Assembly (NCBI GenBank): GCA_023251155.1
Contig: JAHEZH010000025.1
Location: 1 to 48,510 of the forward strand
DNA from: Flammeovirgaceae bacterium
Lineage (GTDB): Bacteria; Bacteroidota; Bacteroidia; Cytophagales; Cyclobacteriaceae
Direction: 5' to 3'
DNA: 48,510 nucleotides
In this document: positions 1-8,537 of the stretch, in pieces
Layout of the letters: each line of letters begins with the position of its first letter
Position numbering within the stretch: the stretch's first letter is position 1
Program-made: the position numbers and the translations under genes
Notes under the pieces: model-generated
The model's database searches: none
What the model was told of the DNA's origin: nothing
What the model saw: the letters and a program-made list of their open reading frames with translations, nothing else

Positions 1-439
1 CGTAAAACAACGCGTTCGCCAGAAGTTGCTGGAAGATTGCAATCTGCACACCATTATCCGTTTGCCCAACTCTGTGTTTCAGCCTTACGCTACCGTAGCA
101 ACGAATTTGCTCTTCTTTGAGAAAGGTAAACCTACAAAAGACATTTGGTACTACGAGCATCGCTTACCCGAAGGCATGAAAGCCTACAGTTAGACCAAGA
201 CGATTCAATTGACCGAGTTCGCCCCGATCAAAAAATGGTGGAAGAAGCGTGAGGAAAGTGACGTATGTTGGAAGGCTAATATTAAAGATATTGTTGCGCG
301 TGGCTACGACTTGGACATCAAGAATCCCAACAAGCAAGAAGAGGCTCATGAGTATTCAAGTACCGAATTAATCGAATTGCTGGATAGATCATTCGACAAG
401 AGCAGAAATATTTTGAGAAGTATAAAAGAATCGGTTTAA
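1..439 (+). pseudogene. hsdM: Type I restriction-modification methyltransferase HsdM, 3' part, interrupted by an in-frame amber codon
   Basis: The gene enters from the left edge in the frame starting at base 2 and encodes the C-terminal part of an N6-adenine methyltransferase, the modification subunit that pairs with HsdS. The reading LPNSVF(Q)PYA..ATNLLFFEKG..KDIWYYEH is the typical HsdM region after the catalytic NPPY motif, which lies off-window. At 191-193 a TAG interrupts the family stretch that normally reads YSKT(K/R)PI; the same frame goes straight on with TKTIQLTEF..KKWW, also a family motif, and stops at 437-439. One base change (AAG or CAG to TAG) would explain it. The stop overlaps the hsdS ATG by one base (TAATG). 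A downstream TTG at 209 could start only the last 76 residues. Unless suppressed or a sequencing error, the subunit loses about 80 C-terminal residues used for contact with HsdS. Confidence 0.85.
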
Positions 440-1806
440 TGGCGTGGAAAATATATAAGCTTGGCGAAGTTCTGAAACGAAGAAAGGAGACAGTGAAAAT
501 CCTTCCGAGTGATCGTTACAAGCTCGTGACCATTAAACTTTACCATAAAGGAGTAATCCTTAGGAGTATTGTAAATGGATCAGAAATCAAGTCGGCAATG
601 TCTGTCGTAAGAGAGGGCGATTTCGTCCTGTCGGGAATCGATGCAAGGAATGGTGCATTTGGAATTGTTCCAAAAGAACTCGATGGCGCAGTTGTGACTA
701 ATGACTTTTGGAGTCTTGATCCAGATGAGAAAGTTATTGACAAGGAATTTCTCCTTTTCCTTACAAGCACTCAATTCTTCGACTACATATGTAAACAAAG
801 TAGTGACGGGACAACACAGAGAATTAGACTGCAAAGAGAGAAATTTTTCGATCATGAAATTGAGTTGCCATTACCTTCAGAGCAGAAAGACTTAGTTAGA
901 AAGTTAAATGCTTTGAAAACAGATGGAGATGCACTCTCCTCCGAACTCACCCACCAACTCTCTTTGGTTAAACAACTGCGCCAGGCATTTTTGCGCGAGG
1001 CCATGCAAGGCAAGTTGGCACCACAAGACCCCAACGATGAACCCGCCAGCGAACTCCTCAAAAAAATAAAAGCTGAGAAAGAACAACTTATTAAAGAGAA
1101 GAAGATCAAAAAAGAAAAAGAACTCCCACCTATCAAACCCGAAGAAATTCCTTTTGAAATTCCGAAGAGCTGGCTATGGTGTAGGTTGGGGGAGATTGCT
1201 TATGTCGCAAGTGGAAGCACACCAAAACAAGATGCATTTGTGAAAACGGGAGTGCCTTATCTTAAGATGTATAACCTTAAAAACCAGAGAATAGAATTTG
1301 ACTATAAGCCACAGTATATAAAAAGAGAAATTCATGAGGGGCAGCTCAAACGATCACGAGCATATCCGGGAGACGTAATTATGAACATAGTAGGGCCGCC
1401 TCTCGGGAAACTTGCAATTGTTCCAAAGTCTCTGCCGGAGTGTAATTTCAACCAAGCGGGTGTACTCATGAGAGGTTATGAATTCAGTATTAATCCTTGG
1501 TTCTATTGGTACCTCAGTGAATTATCAGAAATCAATTCGATTGTAACCAAGGGCGTAGCTGGGCAAGATAATATTTCGGTGACTCAAACTAACAACATGC
1601 GTGTTCCGTTACCACCGATCCTTGAGCAACAACGCATTGTCGGTAAACTTGAACAACTCATGAATTACTGTGATGACTTGGAGCGGAGTATCAAACAAAG
1701 CCAAACTCAAAACAAGCAACTGCTGCAACAAGTGCTACGCGAGGCATTACAGCCGAAGATGGAATATGAAATGAATAATAATGTTAGCCTGGCTGCAGAA
1801 CCATAA
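439..1806 (+). CDS. hsdS: Type I restriction-modification specificity subunit HsdS
   Basis: HsdS recognises the two half-sites of the bipartite target and docks HsdM and HsdR. The 455-residue length is normal. Layout: target-recognition domain 1 at about residues 1-150 (ending LPLPSEQKDLVRKL), a central helical spacer at about 155-230 (QLRQAFLREAMQGKL, then a very Lys-rich linker), target-recognition domain 2 at about 235-400 (SWLWCRLGEIAYVASGSTPK near its start, VPLPPILEQQRIVGKL near its end), and a C-terminal coiled coil (QNKQLLQQVLREAL). The two repeats of the PLP..EQ..(I/L)V.KL motif mark the pseudo-symmetric halves. The start overlaps the hsdM stop by one base, so translation is coupled to the broken hsdM. 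No hsdR is seen nearby downstream, only a decayed fragment near 14.6 kb. The gene itself looks intact. Confidence 0.93.
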   Translation: MAWKIYKLGEVLKRRKETVKILPSDRYKLVTIKLYHKGVILRSIVNGSEIKSAMSVVREGDFVLSGIDARNGAFGIVPKELDGAVVTNDFWSLDPDEKVIDKEFLLFLTSTQFFDYICKQSSDGTTQRIRLQREKFFDHEIELPLPSEQKDLVRKLNALKTDGDALSSELTHQLSLVKQLRQAFLREAMQGKLAPQDPNDEPASELLKKIKAEKEQLIKEKKIKKEKELPPIKPEEIPFEIPKSWLWCRLGEIAYVASGSTPKQDAFVKTGVPYLKMYNLKNQRIEFDYKPQYIKREIHEGQLKRSRAYPGDVIMNIVGPPLGKLAIVPKSLPECNFNQAGVLMRGYEFSINPWFYWYLSELSEINSIVTKGVAGQDNISVTQTNNMRVPLPPILEQQRIVGKLEQLMNYCDDLERSIKQSQTQNKQLLQQVLREALQPKMEYEMNNNVSLAAEP

Positions 1807-1811
1807 TACAA

Positions 1812-3242
1812 ATGAAATCTCAACGATATATCGTTTTCTTGATTCTTTGGGCTATCCCCGTTGTCTTTAAGCAACTATTGGAAGGAATTCTCGATAAGTA
1901 TTGGATTGAGCCGATTGCTTCGAAATTTGAGCCATCAATATTTGCAGACGTAGTCGTTATCATGATTTTAGGAATTGTAGTGGTTCATTTTATTTACACG
2001 AAGTGGATAAAGGTCCTTCTGGATTGGGAAGGGGTGCTTGTAGCTTTTCTACTTTGCTCATATCTCTACTTTTATCGGTTAAAGTTATTTGGGTTTGAAC
2101 ACTGGAAATTCACAGGCACTATCCTGTGGCAATCGGTGTCCTATGTCGATATAGTATTACTGTTGCCAGTTGTGCTCTTGCTGTACAAGCTTATCCCTCA
2201 AGAACCACATCAAACAGAGTCATTTAATAAAGAGTATACACTTCTTGATGATTCTCCAATCACAAGTATTGCTAACGACTCTTTGAGTCGAAAGGATTTT
2301 GCAGCTTTTGTCGCTAAATACATTCATAATGTTAATAGTTCCAGGTCCTTTGCGATAGGTATAAACGCAAAGTGGGGTGACGGAAAAACATCGTTTCAGG
2401 AAATGGTTGGGGGCTATGTAAAGGCAGCTGATCCAAACACGATCATATTCGGTTTTAATCCTTGGAGAAGCCTAGACGAAAAAAGAATTATACTCGACTT
2501 TTTTGATACTCTCAGTGAAAACATCAGCACGTATAATACCAGCTTAGGCAAGGAAATATCTTCCTATGGAAAAAATCTTATCGGTGCCAATCAAAGTTGG
2601 TGGACATCCTTAATTCAAACCCTTCTCAGCATTGAAAAAACGCAGGAGAACCTATTTGAAGAAATCAACAGCGACCTGCTTAAAATAAATCGTAAAGTCG
2701 TCATTTTCATCGATGATGTTGACCGGCTCTCAAAGAAGGAAATAATGGAGATTGTGAAGTTGATTAGGAGCAGCGCCAACTTTACCAATACTGTATTTGT
2801 TGTGGGCTTTGATCAGGACTACATCCATGAAGCACTAACTGATCACAACGAGTATGGAAGTGACGACTTCCTAGAGAAAATATTTCAGATACAGTTTGAT
2901 TTAAGCCATATCCCTGCCAACGTGATCGTTCAGAAATTAAAAGAGATTCTGGAGGAAATGTTGCCAGAATATAAGACCCAAATTGAAGGAGTTACTGGAT
3001 ACCAGCCATCCTCAAAAGAAGCGTTGGGCTCTTTCTTCCTTGGCACGCAAAATAAAGGTGACTTCATTCCGAGTATATTAAAGAACCTAAGAGATGTAAA
3101 AAGGTTCGCTAATTTCTTTACAATTAACTTCAGAGTAGTATCCACTGAAGTCAATTTTGAAGAATACTTCTATTTAGCACTGATAAGATTCAAATTTCCT
3201 CGGCTAGTCAAAAAAATCATTGGCAATGAAAAGGGTATTTAA
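1812..3242 (+). CDS. Membrane-anchored KAP-family P-loop NTPase, N-terminal part
   Basis: KAP NTPases are STAND-like ATPases with transmembrane anchors, often found in defence islands. The first 125 residues hold about four hydrophobic helices (one at the extreme N-terminus, then near 45-62, 70-90 and 105-125). The KAP domain follows: Walker A AKWGDGKTS at about residues 187-195, the family NPWRSLDEKR motif near 218, and Walker B VVIFIDDVDRL near 296-306, then FVVGFDQDYI and LRDVKRFANFF. The frame ends just after VNFEEYFYLALIRFKFP, where KAP proteins normally continue for another 300-400 residues. The missing part is in the next frame, see the following entry. The gene starts 5 bp after hsdS. 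I infer one ancestral gene broken by an indel at the A7 tract 3210-3216; two separate coupled subunits is the alternative. Confidence 0.85.
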   Translation: MKSQRYIVFLILWAIPVVFKQLLEGILDKYWIEPIASKFEPSIFADVVVIMILGIVVVHFIYTKWIKVLLDWEGVLVAFLLCSYLYFYRLKLFGFEHWKFTGTILWQSVSYVDIVLLLPVVLLLYKLIPQEPHQTESFNKEYTLLDDSPITSIANDSLSRKDFAAFVAKYIHNVNSSRSFAIGINAKWGDGKTSFQEMVGGYVKAADPNTIIFGFNPWRSLDEKRIILDFFDTLSENISTYNTSLGKEISSYGKNLIGANQSWWTSLIQTLLSIEKTQENLFEEINSDLLKINRKVVIFIDDVDRLSKKEIMEIVKLIRSSANFTNTVFVVGFDQDYIHEALTDHNEYGSDDFLEKIFQIQFDLSHIPANVIVQKLKEILEEMLPEYKTQIEGVTGYQPSSKEALGSFFLGTQNKGDFIPSILKNLRDVKRFANFFTINFRVVSTEVNFEEYFYLALIRFKFPRLVKKIIGNEKGI

Positions 3243-4362
3243 CAAGGAACTGCAATCTGGGTTGCATCTTTCTCTGAACGATAAACGATTAAGAAGGCTT
3301 TGTACAGAATCCAATATCGGCCAGAATGATAAAGATGCCATTATTCAGATATTTAGATTTCTGTTCGACAATTCAAAAACAAATGTTGACACAAAATCGA
3401 TAAGGCAACCCGGAAATTTTGATTTGTACTTTGATAATGCCCTGAACACGAAAGGAATTCTCTTTAAAGATTTCACACCTGTCCTTCAAAAGCCCTGGAA
3501 TGAAATTGAGACTCACGTTCAGCAGTGGATTTCTGAAGGTAAGGAAGGTTACCTAATCGATCTCCTTCACGATATGAACGCATTTGAGTCTCGTGATCGA
3601 TTTGAAAGAATAACATATATATGGATTACGTTAGTCAATCATCGAATCCGTACCGACCATCTCCTGGAGGGCTGGATCAGGTCCATATCCGAAAATAGGG
3701 AATCCATCAATCGCTTCTATGGAGTTGACAAGACGTTTTTTGAGAGGATATTTCAACCTAACCCCAATCCATTTTTCTATGACACCTATCCTATTCGGAT
3801 ATTGCTCAGAAAATATATTGACGATAAAAACGACTTCTTTTTTCCCTTGTCAAAAGATGAATTGCAGCAAATCGCATTAAGTAGGCTTCGAAATTATATT
3901 GGCAGCCGGAGCCAATTCGATGTTCGTGTATTCAACAACTTCTATTACAATATTTGGCAAGACAAAGATGACCACGACCGGGTCATTATTCTTGACGAAG
4001 CAAACAGACTTGCCAAAGAATATATTGAAAAATATCCAGAAGACTATTTACGATTTACTATACGATCGAAATACACTCCACATTTGGACGAGCATTACGT
4101 TTTCGAGCCATTTACCAAGCAGTACTTTGGCTCTTGGGAGGAGTTCAAATCTTTTTTAGCTAAGACTGTGGCTAAGACATCAGAATTTTCGGAGATGGTA
4201 AGATATTTCGAAGCGTTCGAGAAAGCTAACTATGATGGATTTCAATCCGTGTCAATTCCCCAATGGATTGAAATGGATTCTAATGGAAATTCCTCGATGA
4301 AATATTTCAAGGATCAGACATATGAAGAGTTCGTTCAAAAGATGAAGGAATTAAGAAGATAA
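3226..4362 (+). CDS. C-terminal region of the KAP NTPase in a shifted frame (hypothetical if independent)
   Basis: This 378-residue frame begins inside the end of the KAP gene (overlap 17 bp from the ATG at 3226; the frame is open from 3208). It has no independent catalytic motif that I can see. It contains QPGNFDLYFDNAL, which resembles the stretch that follows the NTPase core in full-length KAP proteins, then a helical, aromatic-rich region (about residues 100-350). Removing one A from the A7 run at 3210-3216 would join it to the upstream gene as a protein of about 855 residues, a normal KAP length. The gap to mcrB is 14 bp, so it sits in one transcription unit with its neighbours. If separately translated it would be a soluble partner of the membrane NTPase. 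The link to KAP is inference from position and length. Confidence 0.75.
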   Translation: MKRVFNKELQSGLHLSLNDKRLRRLCTESNIGQNDKDAIIQIFRFLFDNSKTNVDTKSIRQPGNFDLYFDNALNTKGILFKDFTPVLQKPWNEIETHVQQWISEGKEGYLIDLLHDMNAFESRDRFERITYIWITLVNHRIRTDHLLEGWIRSISENRESINRFYGVDKTFFERIFQPNPNPFFYDTYPIRILLRKYIDDKNDFFFPLSKDELQQIALSRLRNYIGSRSQFDVRVFNNFYYNIWQDKDDHDRVIILDEANRLAKEYIEKYPEDYLRFTIRSKYTPHLDEHYVFEPFTKQYFGSWEEFKSFLAKTVAKTSEFSEMVRYFEAFEKANYDGFQSVSIPQWIEMDSNGNSSMKYFKDQTYEEFVQKMKELRR

Positions 4363-4376
4363 CCACGAGCTAACTG

Positions 4377-7226
4377 ATGCTTTTTCAACCTGAAAACATT
4401 ACTGAGGACCACGTCCTGAAAGCTGTGGCACGAATTGAGTCGGAGCAAATTCCGCTAAAGCCTTCAACCCGATTTGATGTCATCATCAATGGTAAAACCT
4501 ATCCTCCCAAGGAGGTAATGCGTTTTGCCCATGCCGAAATGAATGGCGAACGTCTTTGGTCGGTTAGGGGAGGAAAGCCGACCAATGATTACCTGAAGAA
4601 ATTCGGCTTTGAAATTGTGAAGAAGCATGGCACCGACCATGTGTTGGAGATGATCAGCAAATACAAACAGCATATCCGAGAAACGCAGTTTGCCGATGAA
4701 AGCTACAAATGGCAGCTCCTACAGAAAATGCGTGGACGGCCGGATGTTAATGCTCCTGATTTTTTCTTGGAGTTGAAGGGCATTGCGTTCAAAAATTTGG
4801 TGTATCCTATGGGTATAGCAGTGTTGCTGCACATTGCACGGGAAAGAGCCGAAGAATTAAGAAATTGTTTTGTTAAACTTTATGATGACGAAGCGGATCT
4901 GACACAGCGAGTAAAAACATTTTCAGATGAAACCCTTCGGATCTATCGCGAGATCAATGGAAAATTGAATCACCACCAGGATGAGCGGTCAATGGCAACG
5001 TACCTTACGTTTCACAATCCGGATCGATACACGTTGTTCAAAACCACTGTATACGAAGCCTTTTGTGATCTAATAAAAGTTGAGAAGAAGAAGCCCAAGG
5101 AAAAATATGTTCACTATCTCGAATTGCTGGATGACTTTGTCAGTGATTACATCCTGAATGATGAAGAGCTGGTTGCTTTGAAAGATCAGTACCTCCCGAA
5201 AGATAGGTTTGATGATAAAGACCATCGCTTGCTAGCTCAAGATATTCTTTATCAAATGCTGGACAAGGTTCCTCGTCAGGTTAGAAAGAACGAAAGACGA
5301 TATTGGCGAGTCGGTACGAGTGATAGCAATGGAAACTACTGGAATCAAATGAAGTCGGGTGGCTTTGCCTCTATTGGTTGGCCTGACCTTGGAGATCTAT
5401 CAGCCGAGGACATTGAGAAGAAGGAGATTTCTGAGATGCTGACTGAAGCAGGGTATTATGATGGCAACCGCGGAACAATAACCAGGAAGGCTGGAGAGAT
5501 TTATAACTTCCTGAAAGTAATAAAGCCTGGCGATGTGGTTCTAGCGCAAGATGGAAATCGGGTATTAGGCGTTGGCGTTATCGAAGACGAGGACGTTGCT
5601 TATTACCCAGAGGAGAGTTTTCCGCATGCCCGAAACGTTACCTGGAAAATGACCGAACCAGAAGATTTCTATTCGGAAGACGGGAAACTTACCACTGTAT
5701 TTGAGATCACAGATAAGGAAACTATCTCCAGGGCGGATCAGACGCTATTCAGTATAGTTTCGACAACAATAATGATGAACACAGACGATCAAATTCAACC
5801 GGCAAAGAATGCTATACTCTATGGTCCTCCCGGCACGGGCAAGACCTATAACAGCATTAATCACGCGGTAGCGATTCTGGAATCGAAACCAATACGGTAT
5901 GTAGCAAGTGAGCCGCGCGCAGAGGTAAAAAGGCGATTTGATGACTATCAGGAAGCTGGAAGGATAGTCTTTACAACCTTCCACCAGAGCATGAGCTATG
6001 AGGATTTTATCGAAGGTATAAAACCCAAGGTCCTTAACAATCAGGTAGTATACCAGATTGAGCACGGCCTATTTAAGCGAATTTCAATTGATGCAGCATT
6101 CTCGATTACTCAACTGACCGATTCTAAGGAGGCCAAAAAGGTACTGACATTCTATCAGCTCTACGATCAGATGGTGGCTTCTATCGAAGAGACACTTTCG
6201 AATGAAAATGCGTCTGTATTTTATCCAACGAAGTCGGGTGGTCAAATCCAAATCGAAGGAATCTCTGAACAGGGAAATATTGTAGTTCGCCATATTGATG
6301 GCACAAGATCGTATGTTGTTTCAAAAGAGAGATTAGCAAAGTTAGACCAGGCTATTGCCAATCTTGACGATGTATCCAACATCGATACTGAATTCAGAGA
6401 AATCATTGGCGGAAGTAATTCATCAGCTTACTGGGCTGTGTTAAGGACATTGAGGACGCTAAAACCACAAGGCACCACTCAAGCCAAAGGTGAATATTCA
6501 ATTGAAGACAAACTTGCCGCAGTTAAAACCTTACGATCGGCTGACTTCCGAAGAACAGATCTGACACCATACGTCATCATTATCGATGAAATTAATCGTG
6601 GAAACATTTCGCAGATTTTTGGCGAATTAATAACATTAATAGAAGATGATAAAAGACTCGGTAAAAAGGAAGCAATTGAAATAACACTTCCCTACAGCAA
6701 GGAGAGATACGGTATTCCACCAAACCTGTACATCATTGGAACAATGAACACAGCCGATCGAAGCATTGAAGCACTGGATACGGCTTTGCGAAGGAGGTTC
6801 TCCTTTCACGAAAAAGCTGTTAAGCCTGATCTGATCAGAACAGAAGGAGCATCAAAGGGAATAATCGAGTCAATAGATGTTGTAAAAATGCTGGAGACCA
6901 TCAACCAGCGCATTGAGAAACTGATCGACAAAGATCATCAGATTGGTCATGCCTATTTTATGGATTGTCAAACTATTCCCGACTTAAAGAATGCATTTCA
7001 AAATAAAGTGATTCCACTGTTACAGGAGTACTTCTTTGGAGACTATGGGAAAATCGGTTTGGTGCTGGGAAATGACTTTATAGTGAAGCAAGATAATAGC
7101 CAGTTCACGTTCGCCAAATTTAAAGGGTTCGATGATGATGGAAGCGTAGCTGAAGATCTCCGAACTCGGGCAATCTATAAAATCAAAGATCAGAGCGATT
7201 GGAATTTTAACTCCATCTATGCCTAG
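4377..7226 (+). CDS. mcrB: McrB-like AAA+ GTPase/ATPase of a modification-dependent restriction system, with reader domains
   Basis: This is the motor and DNA-reader subunit of an McrBC-type enzyme that cuts DNA carrying modified cytosine. At 949 residues it is twice the size of E. coli McrB. Residues about 1-85 resemble the ScoMcrA-like N-terminal head (FDVIINGKTYPPKEVMRFA). Residues about 305-440 look like an EVE/PUA-like modified-base reader (YWRVGTSDSNGNYW..GFASIGWPDLGD..GDVVLAQDGNRVLGVGVI). The AAA+ core has Walker A LYGPPGTGKT near 481-489, Walker B VIIIDEINRGNISQIFGEL near 732-750 and the sensor motif GTMNTADRSIEALDTALRRRF near 787-807. About 240 residues separate Walker A and B, far more than usual, so a domain is inserted there. 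The stop overlaps the mcrC start by 8 bp, which supports coupled translation. Confidence 0.93.
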   Translation: MLFQPENITEDHVLKAVARIESEQIPLKPSTRFDVIINGKTYPPKEVMRFAHAEMNGERLWSVRGGKPTNDYLKKFGFEIVKKHGTDHVLEMISKYKQHIRETQFADESYKWQLLQKMRGRPDVNAPDFFLELKGIAFKNLVYPMGIAVLLHIARERAEELRNCFVKLYDDEADLTQRVKTFSDETLRIYREINGKLNHHQDERSMATYLTFHNPDRYTLFKTTVYEAFCDLIKVEKKKPKEKYVHYLELLDDFVSDYILNDEELVALKDQYLPKDRFDDKDHRLLAQDILYQMLDKVPRQVRKNERRYWRVGTSDSNGNYWNQMKSGGFASIGWPDLGDLSAEDIEKKEISEMLTEAGYYDGNRGTITRKAGEIYNFLKVIKPGDVVLAQDGNRVLGVGVIEDEDVAYYPEESFPHARNVTWKMTEPEDFYSEDGKLTTVFEITDKETISRADQTLFSIVSTTIMMNTDDQIQPAKNAILYGPPGTGKTYNSINHAVAILESKPIRYVASEPRAEVKRRFDDYQEAGRIVFTTFHQSMSYEDFIEGIKPKVLNNQVVYQIEHGLFKRISIDAAFSITQLTDSKEAKKVLTFYQLYDQMVASIEETLSNENASVFYPTKSGGQIQIEGISEQGNIVVRHIDGTRSYVVSKERLAKLDQAIANLDDVSNIDTEFREIIGGSNSSAYWAVLRTLRTLKPQGTTQAKGEYSIEDKLAAVKTLRSADFRRTDLTPYVIIIDEINRGNISQIFGELITLIEDDKRLGKKEAIEITLPYSKERYGIPPNLYIIGTMNTADRSIEALDTALRRRFSFHEKAVKPDLIRTEGASKGIIESIDVVKMLETINQRIEKLIDKDHQIGHAYFMDCQTIPDLKNAFQNKVIPLLQEYFFGDYGKIGLVLGNDFIVKQDNSQFTFAKFKGFDDDGSVAEDLRTRAIYKIKDQSDWNFNSIYA

Positions 7227-8475
7227 AACCATCAGAGTCTTTGAACACGAGCAATTGAAGATTCATCCTAATGAACGGGGTGAGAAGTTGGAGGAGCATG
7301 AACTTAGGAAACTCTATGAATTCAACGACCAACACGAAAATAAACACTTCACCGGTATCCGTGATGGCGTAAAGTTCACCAGCTATGTGGGAGTGATTCA
7401 AATTGCAGGACTCACGCTCGAAATTCTCCCCAAGGCTGATAAACACATTTATGATGCTGAAGATTACAAAGCAGCTTCAACCCGCTGGCGAAATGTATTG
7501 CTTCAAATGCTCGCGATTACACGGCATATACCGGTGGAGACAGTGTCAGAGGCCAGCCTGGCGAAAAGACATCACTCCATACTGGACTTGTATTTTGAGT
7601 TATTTCTGGACGAAGTACAAAAACTGTTACACCGTGGCCTTATTAAAAAATATAGAAGCACTTCCGGTAATCTTCAGGTCCTGAAGGGCCGCCTTGACTT
7701 TAACCGTAACGTTCAGCAAAACCTGATTCACCGAGAACGATTTTATACAGAGTACCAGGTTTATGATCAAGATCATTTGCTGAATCAAATTCTCCTTCGT
7801 TCCTTAGTCATACTTGATCGGATCACAACAAGCCCGTTCATCAAAGACAGACTCGCACGCACGCTGATCGACTTCCCGGAAGTAAAAGATTTGCATGTCC
7901 AAAGACACCACTTTGATCGCATAACAGAAAACAGGAAGACCGTCCCCTATCGCGAGGCACTTAAGATTGCACGCATGATTATCCTGAACTACTCACCTGA
8001 TGTAAAAGGTGGAAATGAAGATATGCTGGCTATCATTTTTGATATGAACGTATTGTGGCAAGAATACATCTTGTTGCAGCTGAAGAAGTCAGTACCAGAA
8101 GGTGTAACCGTTTACAAAGGATCTAAACCATTTTGGGAGGCTCAACCCATTGAACCTGATATTGTGATTGAAACATCGGAAGGGTTCCATATTCTCGACA
8201 CCAAGTGGAAAGTACTCGATCAGGCAAAACCAAGTGCTGCTGATCTAAAGCAGATGTTTGCGTATAACCTTTACTGGAATTGTAAAGACAGCGTGCTCTT
8301 ATATCCCAAAACAGAGTTTAGTCCACCTAACACTTCAGGTCTATATCACCAAGGCATGGCCGAATCGCATAGATGCACTTTGGTATTCACCAGCGTATTG
8401 GATGAATCAGGTTACCTTAGTAAGAATTGCGCGGAAGAATTAGTGAACCACTTGAAATTGAAAAGTATGCATTGA
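7219..8475 (+). CDS. mcrC: McrC nuclease subunit of the McrBC-type system
   Basis: McrC binds the McrB hexamer, stimulates its NTPase and supplies the endonuclease. The 418-residue protein has the family N-terminal region (LEILPKADKH near 70) and the repeated helical middle part (QVLKGRLDFNRNVQQNL near 155-170). The C-terminal PD-(D/E)XK core is visible as EPDIVIETSEGFHILDTKWK at about residues 313-332, with D and the D-x-K pair as catalytic candidates, followed by LKQMFAYNLYW, the usual helix. The ATG at 7219 lies inside the end of mcrB (8-bp overlap). Nothing looks broken, so the McrBC pair is probably functional. The 62 bp after it contain a small hairpin and then the helicase gene. Confidence 0.93.
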   Translation: MPRTIRVFEHEQLKIHPNERGEKLEEHELRKLYEFNDQHENKHFTGIRDGVKFTSYVGVIQIAGLTLEILPKADKHIYDAEDYKAASTRWRNVLLQMLAITRHIPVETVSEASLAKRHHSILDLYFELFLDEVQKLLHRGLIKKYRSTSGNLQVLKGRLDFNRNVQQNLIHRERFYTEYQVYDQDHLLNQILLRSLVILDRITTSPFIKDRLARTLIDFPEVKDLHVQRHHFDRITENRKTVPYREALKIARMIILNYSPDVKGGNEDMLAIIFDMNVLWQEYILLQLKKSVPEGVTVYKGSKPFWEAQPIEPDIVIETSEGFHILDTKWKVLDQAKPSAADLKQMFAYNLYWNCKDSVLLYPKTEFSPPNTSGLYHQGMAESHRCTLVFTSVLDESGYLSKNCAEELVNHLKLKSMH

Positions 8476-8491
8476 GATTTTTGAGAGAGGT

Positions 8492-8512
8492 GGCCTGTCT
8501 TTGAGACGGACC
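8492..8512 (+). other. Short hairpin between mcrC and the helicase gene
   Basis: Arms GGCCTGTCT and AGACGGACC around a TTG loop pair at 8 of 9 positions if one G-U pair is allowed. No U-tract follows, so it is not a classical terminator. It may modulate read-through or protect the mRNA between mcrC and the next gene. Weak evidence. Confidence 0.3.
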
Positions 8513-8537
8513 TTCCTTACCACTTAGCTCCGTAATA

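Noticed and set aside
3208..3242. Programmed -1 frameshift at A7 in the KAP gene
   Set aside because: The second frame is +1 relative to the first, not -1, so canonical -1 slippage would not reach it. Kept only as indel or transcription slippage.
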